Assembly: GCA_018304565.1 (NCBI GenBank)
Contig: JAGVVX010000007.1
Span: 1 to 39,015, forward strand
Origin: Candidatus Aenigmatarchaeota archaeon
Lineage (GTDB): Archaea > Aenigmatarchaeota > Aenigmatarchaeia > GW2011-AR5
Direction of reading: 5' to 3'
Length of the DNA: 39,015 bases
The notes under the pieces: model-generated
The model's database searches: none
Seen by the model: the letters and a program-made list of their open reading frames with translations, nothing else
What the model was told of the DNA's origin: nothing
Shown: one piece after another, positions 14,892 through 22,774 of the stretch
Layout of the letters: each line of letters opens with the position of its first letter
How positions within the stretch are numbered: the first letter of the stretch is position 1
Made by a program: the position numbers and the translations under genes

Positions 14892-14998
14892 CTCGAACCG
14901 CCGACCCTCACGTCTCTGTCCTGAGATTTATCTGTGTCCCGAAGAACTCCGTTCTTCAAGATAACAGCGTGATGCTCTACCTGCTGAGCTATCGAGGC
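14892..14998 (-). tRNA. tRNA-Asn(GTT) 5' part, intron-containing, without 3' half
   Basis: From 14998: acceptor strand GCCTCGA, D arm GCTC AGCAGGTA GAGC, anticodon stem TCACG, loop CTGTTA (anticodon GTT at 14963-14965). A 48-nt intron at 37/38 (14914-14961) has a textbook bulge-helix-bulge: CTGT pairs with ACAG, 3-nt bulges TAT and AGA, inner stem CTTGA/TCAGG. It is followed by stem CGTGA, variable GGGTC, T stem GGCGG and TTCGAG. The matching CCGCC and acceptor TCGAGGC are not downstream, nor did I find them elsewhere in the window. The sequence after TTCG (AGAAGCCCTTT) matches the start of the tRNA-Arg T-loop intron. It is either a split-tRNA 5' half or a broken gene. Confidence 0.75.
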
Positions 14999-15020
14999 AT
15001 GACTATTAGTTTTCATAAGG

Positions 15021-15032
15021 AATATTTAAAAA
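15021..15032 (-). promoter_or_regulatory. TATA-like box for tRNA-Asn and Nudix
   Basis: TTTTTAAATATT on the minus strand lies about 29 nt before the first base of tRNA-Asn at 14998, the normal archaeal spacing. This shows the truncated tRNA locus still has a promoter. Confidence 0.5.
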
Positions 15033-15072
15033 GTGCTAAAGAAGTATGGCATCTGCCGGAGTTCTACTTTTT

Positions 15073-16164
15073 CTAGTCCAGGAAATCCTTTTTCTTGAGC
15101 TTGTCAGGCAGGTACTCTTCTGACATGAACTTGAGGCCTCTGTGTGATAACGCCTCTATTTCGGCTTTTATTCCTTTTTCAACCATCAGATTGAGTTCTT
15201 TCTGCCACCTTGGATTTCTTTTGAACCATTCATATTCAAGCATTTCTTTTGCGCGCTTTATGTCAACATCTTTCGCTTTTATGGTAGCTTTCTTCAGATC
15301 ATACTCGAACACGTCACTTATTGTCAGGCCTATGAATTTAGCGCTTGGCGTGGATATCCTGTCAGAGACGTGAGCCAGAGAAATAGATCCGGATTTGATT
15401 ACGGAATAAATATAGACGCCGTACGCATCAGCGTCGCAAAACACGTAAACGGGCAGCTTGAATTCATCGTGCAATCTCTGTATCAGCAAACGTGTTCCGC
15501 GCGATGGCTGGCCTCCCGTTCCGATAAGTATACTTTTGTGCTTCTGCCAGAACTTGTCCTCGTGCAATCTCTCGAATCCGGCGTTCTTTTCTACTACAAG
15601 AACGAAATCAGCGTCCACTTTCTTTATGTCTATTTCCTCAACAGTGCTTGGTATTGACCATCCGCCGCTGCCCAGCTTTGACCAGTCTATGCTATCCCCG
15701 CGGTCTTGTATAACCACGTTTCCCGCAACAATTCCCTTCCTGTCAGTTGTGAGGTGCAGCTGTTCACGCAGAATATCCAGAGATACCTCGATATCGACTA
15801 TCAGCGGGTCGCTTTCGCTTTGCTCGTCAATAGTATTTTCATCGCTGTCGGGAAGCGTGCGCTTCAAATTGTAATACATGTCTCTTATGCTTGCGTGTAT
15901 GCTGTTGTCTAAAAGCGACTTGCAGAAGGAAGCTACCATCATAGTTTGCATGAATTTCTTCGCATGGGCCACATTAAAATAGTATCTTTTTGATGTCTTG
16001 TTGCCAAGTGTAAGCTGGTTGGCCTTCTTGTCGAATACAACATTCGATAAAGCTCTTATTGGAATTTCTATATTTGGATTCTCGCTTCTTTCTATGTCAT
16101 TGACTATTTTGTCACCTAATGCAATAAGTTTTTTCCTTGTCTCTTTTGAAGTTTGATCAGCCAT
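15073..16164 (-). CDS. top6A: DNA topoisomerase VI subunit A
   Basis: DNA-cleaving subunit of the type IIB topoisomerase, homologous to Spo11; 363 residues, normal length. The catalytic Tyr is in SIRDMYYNLKR (near residue 98). The Toprim domain shows VVEKNAGFERL (near 194) and the DADAYG acidic motif (near 243), which bind magnesium. The C-terminus ends in a charged tail. It lies 66 nt downstream of top6B on the same strand, and both proteins form the A2B2 enzyme that relaxes and decatenates DNA. Confidence 0.97.
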   Translation of the reverse strand: MADQTSKETRKKLIALGDKIVNDIERSENPNIEIPIRALSNVVFDKKANQLTLGNKTSKRYYFNVAHAKKFMQTMMVASFCKSLLDNSIHASIRDMYYNLKRTLPDSDENTIDEQSESDPLIVDIEVSLDILREQLHLTTDRKGIVAGNVVIQDRGDSIDWSKLGSGGWSIPSTVEEIDIKKVDADFVLVVEKNAGFERLHEDKFWQKHKSILIGTGGQPSRGTRLLIQRLHDEFKLPVYVFCDADAYGVYIYSVIKSGSISLAHVSDRISTPSAKFIGLTISDVFEYDLKKATIKAKDVDIKRAKEMLEYEWFKRNPRWQKELNLMVEKGIKAEIEALSHRGLKFMSEEYLPDKLKKKDFLD

Positions 16165-16230
16165 TTCTAACGCCTTTGTTAATTGTTAAGTATGAAAGTC
16201 TTTTCTGCGTTTCCTATTATCTAAAGTCTG

Positions 16231-17898
16231 TTACTCTTCTTCTATCTCTTTCTTTCCTGCCTTTCCTGTGGCTTTTGACTTAACCTCTTCTGTCTCGGGT
16301 TCTTTTTCAGATGTTTTCTGTTCCTGGATTTCCAGTTCCTTCATCTTATCCCTGTTCTTTACCATTCCAACTATTTTCTTTTCTATTCCACTCGGTTCCT
16401 TTCCCGTTAGTATATGCAGGGCATTTGCAACCTCCCCGGCATAACGCTCAAAGATTTGTATCCTTCGCTGCGCCTCGCCTGCGCGCCTTTTTCCGGACAA
16501 AAACGAGGAGAGTTTTCTTCCAGCTTCCTGCAAGGTTAATTGTATTTCCTTTACTATTTCAATGTAGGGTGCTATAGCTTCCTTACTCTCCGACACAAAT
16601 GGTACCCAAACAGAAGACATGTGAATTACCAGTATCATAGGCCCTGTAGGCAGTGAGTTCTTCGGTTGTTGCAAGTTGTATCTTTTCCAGTCAGTTTCCT
16701 TGACTGCTTCTATCGTTGCACAGGCCCCGGCTTGGTAAAGAAGAGGCACCCTGTTTGCGATCCTTATAATTTCTATTTGGTCATCAGTGTTGCCCAGATT
16801 GCCGTAAAGTATGCCGACTTCTATCTGGAAGGGCATTCCTCTGTATACCTCTGGTTCTCTGCTGACAATGGCTACAAACTCCGCCTGAGGATATTCTTTC
16901 TTCAGGCTTTTCTCAAGTTCGCCGTTGCCTATTGGAGACAGGCAGTCAAGCGGTGGTCTTTGTATCTTAACCTTCTGCATTGCTCCAAGCAGTTTCTCTA
17001 TGGAAGCCCTGTCCAGTGAAGGCGGTTTTGCATCAGCATCGAGCTTTGCTGTTTTGCATATTTCCTTTGATGTCTGCGCGCCTACAGACGAGAATTCATT
17101 TACAAGGAAAGACTGGAGTGTCTTTGAATTTGTTTTTGACAAGAATCTTTGCAAAACACCGAATTCCATACCGTAAGGATGCATCTTCATCTCTCTTGGC
17201 GGCTTAGGCAGGTGGTCGAAGCTTCTTGGAAAGGTTGTCTTGTTCCCTTCCGGCGACTGGTAAACAATCTTTGCAAAAGGATTCGCGATGCTTGTTTGTT
17301 TTAGATAATCATCAACGCTCTGGGTTTTCCTGTAACGACCGACAACATCTATCTCTATCTTCACGCCTCTTTCCAAGCCATCTTCCAGCGTCTGTTCTTT
17401 TACAATTTCCGGTTCATTCTTTTCGGTGTTTATAAACAGTTCGTAGTATTGTACCTTTTTCTTTTCATCCGTCCTGGACCAGACTTTTGTCGGAGAGCCT
17501 GTAGTCAACTGTGAATACAAGACCACTGCGGAAATGCCAATGCCTTGCTGACCACGACTCTGACGAAGTCGGTGGAATTTGCTGCCGTACAAAAGCTTCC
17601 CAAAAATTTTTGGGATCTGCTCTTTTACTATGCCTGGTCCGTTATCCTGCACTGTAACTCGGAACTTGTCTTCTCCTGTTTGCTTCAATTTTACAGTTAT
17701 ATCAGGAAGTATTCCTGCCTCCTCACATGCGTCCAGGCTGTTATCGCACGCTTCTTTGACCGTCATAAGCAGAGCCTTTGTTGGATTATCAAAACCAAGC
17801 AAATGCTTGTTCTTTTCAAAGAATTCGCTTATGGAGATTTCTTTCTGCTCCTTTGCGAAATCCTCCGCGGTTTTTTTAATCGATTTTATCTCTGGCAT
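16231..17898 (-). CDS. top6B: DNA topoisomerase VI subunit B
   Basis: ATPase subunit of topoisomerase VI, 555 residues. The GHKL ATP-binding motifs are clear: EACDNSLDACEEAG (near 49-62), DNGPGI (near 85-90) and SRGQQGIGIS (near 114-123). A transducer domain follows, with the lysine-containing loop NSLPTGPMILVIH. The last 40 residues are a charged linker (EKEPETEEVKSKATG). The start overlaps the upstream KH gene by 23 nt. The gene order KH-top6B-top6A links ribosome maturation factors and a topoisomerase in one operon. Confidence 0.97.
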   Translation of the reverse strand: MPEIKSIKKTAEDFAKEQKEISISEFFEKNKHLLGFDNPTKALLMTVKEACDNSLDACEEAGILPDITVKLKQTGEDKFRVTVQDNGPGIVKEQIPKIFGKLLYGSKFHRLRQSRGQQGIGISAVVLYSQLTTGSPTKVWSRTDEKKKVQYYELFINTEKNEPEIVKEQTLEDGLERGVKIEIDVVGRYRKTQSVDDYLKQTSIANPFAKIVYQSPEGNKTTFPRSFDHLPKPPREMKMHPYGMEFGVLQRFLSKTNSKTLQSFLVNEFSSVGAQTSKEICKTAKLDADAKPPSLDRASIEKLLGAMQKVKIQRPPLDCLSPIGNGELEKSLKKEYPQAEFVAIVSREPEVYRGMPFQIEVGILYGNLGNTDDQIEIIRIANRVPLLYQAGACATIEAVKETDWKRYNLQQPKNSLPTGPMILVIHMSSVWVPFVSESKEAIAPYIEIVKEIQLTLQEAGRKLSSFLSGKRRAGEAQRRIQIFERYAGEVANALHILTGKEPSGIEKKIVGMVKNRDKMKELEIQEQKTSEKEPETEEVKSKATGKAGKKEIEEE

Positions 17899-18373
17899 TC
17901 AAGTCCTCCAGATATTTGTAGACAGTAGCATGCCTGTCGCCTCTCATAAGCCTTTCTATTGCTCCCATTGCGTATCCTGCATTCTCATAAGTTCCTATTA
18001 TTGATACTGTTTTTCCCTGTACAGCTATTCCACTTCTTGTTAGCCTTTCTATATTCTTCTTCGCTTGGCCGTTCTTTCCAATTAATCTTGCTCTTATCCT
18101 GATTAAAGATTTTCTTTCTTTTGGCAGCTGGATTATGTATAATGTCCTGTCTTCTTCTAGAAGTTGCATTGCTTGCTTTGGCGTGAAGCCCCTTGAAATG
18201 GCTTTTACTATGTTTTCAGCTTCAAGTATTCCGACACCCTCGCCTTTTATCGTTATATCTTCGTCGACTTCTATTTGAGTTTGTGTCTTTGTTTCAATTT
18301 CTTTTTTTACCAGGCCTGATTTTCCTATGATTATTGGTAATCTGTCTTTTGGTACAGCAACTCTCTTTATCAT
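17876..18373 (-). CDS. KH-domain protein, Dim2/Pno1-like
   Basis: 165 residues with two KH-like units. The first includes VAVPKDRLPIIIGKSG (GxxG as GKSG) and the second RARLIGKNGQAKKNIERLTR. This matches the archaeal homologue of Dim2/Pno1, which binds the 3' end of small-subunit rRNA during 40S/30S maturation. A GTG at 18382 is also in frame, but the ATG at 18373 follows a GGTG sequence and matches family starts (MIKRVAVP). It lies 19 nt after aIF1A, in the operon with nmd3-like and top6 genes. Confidence 0.85.
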   Translation of the reverse strand: MIKRVAVPKDRLPIIIGKSGLVKKEIETKTQTQIEVDEDITIKGEGVGILEAENIVKAISRGFTPKQAMQLLEEDRTLYIIQLPKERKSLIRIRARLIGKNGQAKKNIERLTRSGIAVQGKTVSIIGTYENAGYAMGAIERLMRGDRHATVYKYLEDLNARDKID

Positions 18374-18392
18374 AGCCAACACCGGAACAGGA

Positions 18393-18680
18393 TTAGTCTA
18401 TGCTAAGTATTCTCTTCCTCCTGAGCCAGGAAGCTTCTGTTGGGTTGTATTTCCACACAACGTCGCCTTTAATATCGCCTTGAATACTCCAGGGTTTGAC
18501 AATCACTATGTCACCTTCTCGCATCCATATCCTTTTTCTCAGTTTTCCGGGAATCCTGCATGTTCTGATCTTGTCGTCTTGGCAGCGTACACGCAACTTA
18601 TTCGACCCAAGCATAGAGTCGATTACCCCCAGCATCTCGCCGCCGCGCGGCATCCTTACCCGAATCTCTTCGCCTTCCAT
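18393..18680 (-). CDS. eif1A: translation initiation factor aIF1A
   Basis: OB-fold factor that binds the ribosomal A site during initiation; about 95 residues, normal length. The core reads EMLGVIDSMLGSNKLRVRC, IPGKLRKRIWMREGD and VWKYNPTEASWL, typical of aIF1A. A GTG at 18689 overlaps the upstream stop, but an AAGGTGA Shine-Dalgarno sequence is 5 nt before the ATG at 18680, so I chose that start. It lies directly downstream of the NMD3-like gene. Confidence 0.95.
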   Translation of the reverse strand: MEGEEIRVRMPRGGEMLGVIDSMLGSNKLRVRCQDDKIRTCRIPGKLRKRIWMREGDIVIVKPWSIQGDIKGDVVWKYNPTEASWLRRKRILSID

Positions 18681-18685
18681 GTCTC

Positions 18686-19309
18686 TCACCTTATTGCATA
18701 GAAATCCCTGAAAATCATTCTGCCTTTCTTTGTTGTCACATGCTTATAAGACTTCTTTATTGTGCAGCCTTCCAGCACCCTTACGGTTTTCCTTGCAACG
18801 CCTTTTGTCAGTATTTTTATATCATAGCCGTTCTTAATCTTCTGTGCGCTTACAACATCTTTACTTTCGATGTTGTCTTGTATTTCATCGAGTATTCTAT
18901 CCGCATTATCGCCTCTTATCTGAAGAAGCGCTTCGTGATAGCCGCCTGAAATCTTTATGCAGTCTTCACAAAGTTTCCTCTTAATCAAGACAGCGAATAT
19001 CTTCTCCTCTTTTTTTAGCAATCCAGTTATTTTACCTGTAGCCGTTACCTTAACTATCGCAGCGTTTCCTTTTAATTTAACTGACGTATATGTCTTTATT
19101 TTCTCGCCGGTTATGTTTTTGACAACCGTTTCTATTACGTCTTCCAAATTCTTTGCCCATTTTCCGTAATAAGCAGAACCGCAGTTCCTGCAAACAACAA
19201 CGGAAAAGTTCTTCACATCAAAAAGATTCTGTGATTCAATGAAATGATTTTTGCAGAGGTTTTGTTTCCAAGCAGCTTCTCCGCATTTCATGCATATCTG
19301 GTTTTTCAT
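18686..19309 (-). CDS. NMD3-like ribosome maturation protein
   Basis: 207 residues. N-terminal Cys pairs CMKCGE and CRNCGSAYYG, with a third CEDC near residue 117, fit the zinc-binding N-terminal part of archaeal NMD3, together with the IKISGGYHEALLQIRG stretch typical of that family. NMD3 binds the large ribosomal subunit. The protein is short, so it may lack the C-terminal domains of longer homologues. I chose the ATG at 19309 (MKNQICMKCG) because a TATA-like TTTTAAATAAAC lies upstream, with the longer frame's ATG (19354) placed before the likely transcription start. Confidence 0.82.
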   Translation of the reverse strand: MKNQICMKCGEAAWKQNLCKNHFIESQNLFDVKNFSVVVCRNCGSAYYGKWAKNLEDVIETVVKNITGEKIKTYTSVKLKGNAAIVKVTATGKITGLLKKEEKIFAVLIKRKLCEDCIKISGGYHEALLQIRGDNADRILDEIQDNIESKDVVSAQKIKNGYDIKILTKGVARKTVRVLEGCTIKKSYKHVTTKKGRMIFRDFYAIR

Positions 19310-19369
19310 TTTACCCACGTTAGCTTCAGAACTGTTATGTTTATTTAAAATCATCCTGAAACAAAGAAG

Positions 19370-20410
19370 CTAGGAGAAAGGCCTCCATACAACCAGCTTG
19401 ATTTCGAAAGGTTCCACGCCGTCAATCTGGCCTATATGTGTCGCTTCGAGAAATCTTTGTGCTGGCCTTTTTGTGAAAGGATCCATCTTGTAATTTTCTC
19501 CGGAAGCCCACATGATAGTCGCTTTTGTCAAGTTTTTCAGCTGTTGCGCTGCATCATTGTTAAGCGTGTAGCCATAGTTAGCGAACCAAATGGTCCTCCC
19601 TTTTCCGTTTTTTGATACATAATCGTTCGCCTTGACAAGGGAGACCTGGCTAGAGAATATGACAGTCTTGTTGTCAATCTCTATCCTGTTGATGCTGCTG
19701 TCGCCAAGGCCGCTGAATGTGCCTGTATCTGCCCGCCCCGATATGTTTTCATAGTATCTGGAAACCTTGTGTGATATTTTTGTTGTGCCGCCGGGCACAA
19801 AGAAGCTGGCGGAACCTCCTGAACTAATAACAGCATTCCATTTCAATCCGAACGTTGTATTCAGTATCCCATCTTGTGTCTGAGAACTTGTAAGATCTGT
19901 GAACATGAAAATCGTGCCTCCGCTTTCAAGGAACTGCGTCAAAATACTTTTATAAGGAGTCAGGTTCAAGTAGCCGAAAATAAAAAGCACGCGCGTCCTT
20001 GGATCTACTGTGTTCATCGTCATGTTAGATACCCTAATGCTGATTTGTCTCTCCTTGTACTGAAAATTCAGCGGCCATAACAGGTTTTCCAGGTCATCTA
20101 TCTCCGTGCTTGTGCAAACGCACCCAACAAGTATTACAGGGTTTGGTATTCCGCTTACCTCTACTGAGAAATCGGCCGCCTTTGGAAGAAGCCTAATGAG
20201 TTCGGAGTTTAATGCAGCAACATCGTTATTTTTCACGTACGTTTCAAGTCTTGTGGTCTTCTGCAGCACAGCCAGAGTATCAAGTGCGTTTGTTTGCAAA
20301 GCGATGTTCCCCCACTCGGATTCAGAAGGCTGTACTAGGAAAAATGGCAGCACAGCTATGAGTATAAGTGATGATATTATTGCCTCAAGTATGCGTATGA
20401 AGCCCTTCAT
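19370..20410 (-). CDS. pilin-like anchored protein with possible GATase-like domain
   Basis: 346 residues, last gene of the pilus-like operon. The start MKGFIRILEAIISSLILIA looks like a class III (prepilin-type) signal: Lys-Gly followed by a hydrophobic helix with a Glu at about +6. The outside part has a strand-rich domain with LFIFGYLNLTPYKSILTQFL then ESGGTIFMFTD, reminiscent of DUF4350/GATase1-like folds, but no catalytic residue can be named. The start codon overlaps the upstream stop by 4 nt (ATGA). It may be a minor pilin or an assembly protein. Confidence 0.7.
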   Translation of the reverse strand: MKGFIRILEAIISSLILIAVLPFFLVQPSESEWGNIALQTNALDTLAVLQKTTRLETYVKNNDVAALNSELIRLLPKAADFSVEVSGIPNPVILVGCVCTSTEIDDLENLLWPLNFQYKERQISIRVSNMTMNTVDPRTRVLFIFGYLNLTPYKSILTQFLESGGTIFMFTDLTSSQTQDGILNTTFGLKWNAVISSGGSASFFVPGGTTKISHKVSRYYENISGRADTGTFSGLGDSSINRIEIDNKTVIFSSQVSLVKANDYVSKNGKGRTIWFANYGYTLNNDAAQQLKNLTKATIMWASGENYKMDPFTKRPAQRFLEATHIGQIDGVEPFEIKLVVWRPFS

Positions 20411-20889
20411 TCTCTCACCGAAACCTCTATCTCAATTATATCTCTAGTCGTGTCCAGCACAGCCAGTCTCCTTATTGAAAATTGCGGGTTGTTAACGTTT
20501 CCGCAGTTTAACATGTTTCTTCCTGATGAGTCAGTGATGTTAACCTTGAATAGGAGCCTTTTGTTGCCAAAATACATATCAAGAAGCTTGCTGTAATTCG
20601 CGGCACACGTGGCATTGAAGTTGGCTATTTTTGCAGAGCTTGCTAGATATTTTTCGCCGCTTGAAACGCCTGCGCGGTTAACACTGATCGTATCCCAATT
20701 TTTAGGATCACCTTCATCAAAAAGAATTACTTGTGAAAGCTGATAGCCAACAGAACGCAAGCTGTTTAGCGACGCGTCTCTGTGAAGAGGTGCAAGGCTT
20801 CCTGCCAACGTTAAAAGAATAAAACTGATAGTAACCAAAAAAACAAAGACAGATATCATGAATTCTATGTTTACAATTCCCTTCTTCAT
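20407..20889 (-). CDS. type IV pilin-like protein
   Basis: 160 residues. MKKG followed by IVNIEFMISVFVFLVTISF is a near-classic type IV prepilin signal: Gly at -1 and Glu at +5, then a 20-residue hydrophobic helix. The mature part is short and strand-rich with a CG pair near residue 127. A longer frame begins at 20952, but the prepilin signal sets the start at 20889. It is likely processed by a prepilin peptidase encoded elsewhere. It lies 25 nt after the second membrane platform gene. Confidence 0.8.
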   Translation of the reverse strand: MKKGIVNIEFMISVFVFLVTISFILLTLAGSLAPLHRDASLNSLRSVGYQLSQVILFDEGDPKNWDTISVNRAGVSSGEKYLASSAKIANFNATCAANYSKLLDMYFGNKRLLFKVNITDSSGRNMLNCGNVNNPQFSIRRLAVLDTTRDIIEIEVSVRE

Positions 20890-20914
20890 TATTAGCACCA
20901 TCCAAAGAAAACAT

Positions 20915-21859
20915 TCACGCAAGTCCTGTTTTAACAACCAGGATGTAAACAAAGAACCCGGTCAATGTCATTATCAAGCTATGTTTTACTCCTGCAGTCA
21001 CAGAATCCGAGCTTATCTGGCCTGCAATGAGCCCTGAAAAGAACCCCTGTACAAGTATCATTATGAAAAACAGTGAGCGATAGTATGATTCTGGCTTCCC
21101 CGCTTCTCCAAAATCAAAAGCAACGGCTGTTCCTTGAAAAATAGTGCATCCTATGCAACCAGGTTCTGGATTGCCCTTGCACAAATCACATGGGTTTGGA
21201 TTGAATTCTTGGATTGCTGATAAAGAATCTCCGCCACCGCCTATGTTCGTCTGCAGTATTGGTATTAGAAACTTGAGCAATGCTATGCTTATCCCAAGAA
21301 AGATGAAGAATATTGCATACATCATTATAACTTGCTGATTAAGCAGCACAGCCTTTTCTTCCTGGACGTCCTTTATGGTTTCGATGTTTGTTGCAAGTGA
21401 ATCCATGGTGTCGTCAATGTCGCCACCGGACTTGTTGGACTGTTCTATTATCATCAATGCCCTGACTATAATCCTGCTTTTTTCCATTCTCTTCGAGAAG
21501 TCTCTGAGAACAATTTCAAGCGGCACGTTCCAGCTTAACTGGTTCATCATTTTCTTTATCTCGCCGGTTAATGGGCCATAATCGTTCTTTGAAACAGCCT
21601 GAAGAGCCTGGAGAATTGTCAGTCCTGCCCTCTGCGATTCCGCAAGATCTCTCAGGAAGTTGGGCAGCTGGTCCTCATACTGCTTGATTTTCTTGAATTC
21701 AAAGAACTTGTAAAGACTGTAGGGCAAAATAAGCGCAAGCACCCCTATGAAGACGAGGTTTGTAGTCAGGAAGACTTCTTTTGAGAAAAGCAAGGCAAAA
21801 ATAACGATAGCTACGAATAAGATGGCGGAGACCAACAGTATGAATTTTTCTTTTTTCAT
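20915..21859 (-). CDS. pilus membrane platform protein (GspF/TadC/ArlJ family) with Cys4 loop
   Basis: 314 residues. Four or more membrane segments flank the cytoplasmic T2SSF domain near residues 60-170 (NFLRDLAESQRAGLTILQAL; SGGDIDDTMDSLATNIE). Between two later membrane helices there is an insert with CDLC and CIGC spaced seven residues apart, which could hold a metal or form disulfides; I do not know this insert in the family. The protein pairs with the other GspF-like gene just upstream (gap 51 nt), so the platform may be a heterodimer, as in Tad-type systems. Confidence 0.88.
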   Translation of the reverse strand: MKKEKFILLVSAILFVAIVIFALLFSKEVFLTTNLVFIGVLALILPYSLYKFFEFKKIKQYEDQLPNFLRDLAESQRAGLTILQALQAVSKNDYGPLTGEIKKMMNQLSWNVPLEIVLRDFSKRMEKSRIIVRALMIIEQSNKSGGDIDDTMDSLATNIETIKDVQEEKAVLLNQQVIMMYAIFFIFLGISIALLKFLIPILQTNIGGGGDSLSAIQEFNPNPCDLCKGNPEPGCIGCTIFQGTAVAFDFGEAGKPESYYRSLFFIMILVQGFFSGLIAGQISSDSVTAGVKHSLIMTLTGFFVYILVVKTGLA

Positions 21860-21910
21860 CCGAGCACTCTATAAATTATTTATTTTCTGGCTAAAAAGCC
21901 AGCAAATCCA

Positions 21911-22774
21911 TTATTCCAGCGGCGAGATAGATTTAACAAGAACTATGAATCCCAAAGAAATAAGGGGCAGCAAAATGAAAACTACAAACGTCTGAATTAT
22001 TATTGTAGTTATGTCCCCTGAAATAGATGATACTACTGATGACAAGACGATGAAGAATATTGCACCGCTTATGACCAGAGTAAGATACATTTCAACAAAC
22101 AACGATAGATCCTGGCTGTATTTTCTTATCTTTCTTTTGTAGTCATTCATGTATTCGTTGCTTTTTTGGCTGAGATAGCTTGTTAAGTCGCCCCCTGAAC
22201 TCGAGACGGTGTTTATCCCCCATATGAGTTCTCTCAGCTCGGCGGAAGGCGTCCGTTTGGCCTGCCTTTTAAGTGCGGTAGAGAAATTCATCCCAAAAGC
22301 CTCGACGTCCTGCACTACGTTATTGGCTTCTTCTGAAACAGTTCCGTATTCCTTGAACTGCGAAAGCGTCTTGAACATAGTTATTGGCGGCAGTTTGGAG
22401 CTTGACATGGCAGCCAGATAGGCAACTGCAAATGGAAGCAGTTTTTTAATTTTGTTCCCCCTTGTTTTTGCTTTAGTTATGGGATATGAATAAAACAGGA
22501 AAAACAGCAGCCCGGAAACTGTGGCTGCTAAGGTGAAAGAAAGCAGCATGTTTACTATGATGGAAAAATTCAGGAGACCGAATATGAAACCGAAAAGCGC
22601 GGCTTCTATGAGCAGTGTGGCGGCGGTTGTAAAAACAGCAACAGAAAGGTACTCTTCAAGCGTATATGGTATGTTTGCCATTTGCAAGTCGTCTTGTATG
22701 TCAAGAAAATAGCCTTTCAAGTATCTGCTCAGCCCGCCAAAAAATTTGTGCGAAACAGATACATAACTCACCAT
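21911..22774 (-). CDS. pilus membrane platform protein (GspF/TadB family)
   Basis: 287 residues with membrane helices near residues 45-95 and at the C-terminus, and a T2SSF domain between them (SSSKLPPITMFKTLSQF; TPSAELRELIWGINTV; SSGGDLTSYLSQKSNEY). It pairs with the paralogue downstream. I chose the ATG at 22774 because it overlaps the ATPase stop by 7 nt (ATGGTGA) and the upstream extension of the frame lies inside the ATPase gene. The two platform proteins and the ATPase form the core motor of an archaeal type IV pilus or related system. Confidence 0.88.
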   Translation of the reverse strand: MVSYVSVSHKFFGGLSRYLKGYFLDIQDDLQMANIPYTLEEYLSVAVFTTAATLLIEAALFGFIFGLLNFSIIVNMLLSFTLAATVSGLLFFLFYSYPITKAKTRGNKIKKLLPFAVAYLAAMSSSKLPPITMFKTLSQFKEYGTVSEEANNVVQDVEAFGMNFSTALKRQAKRTPSAELRELIWGINTVSSSGGDLTSYLSQKSNEYMNDYKRKIRKYSQDLSLFVEMYLTLVISGAIFFIVLSSVVSSISGDITTIIIQTFVVFILLPLISLGFIVLVKSISPLE

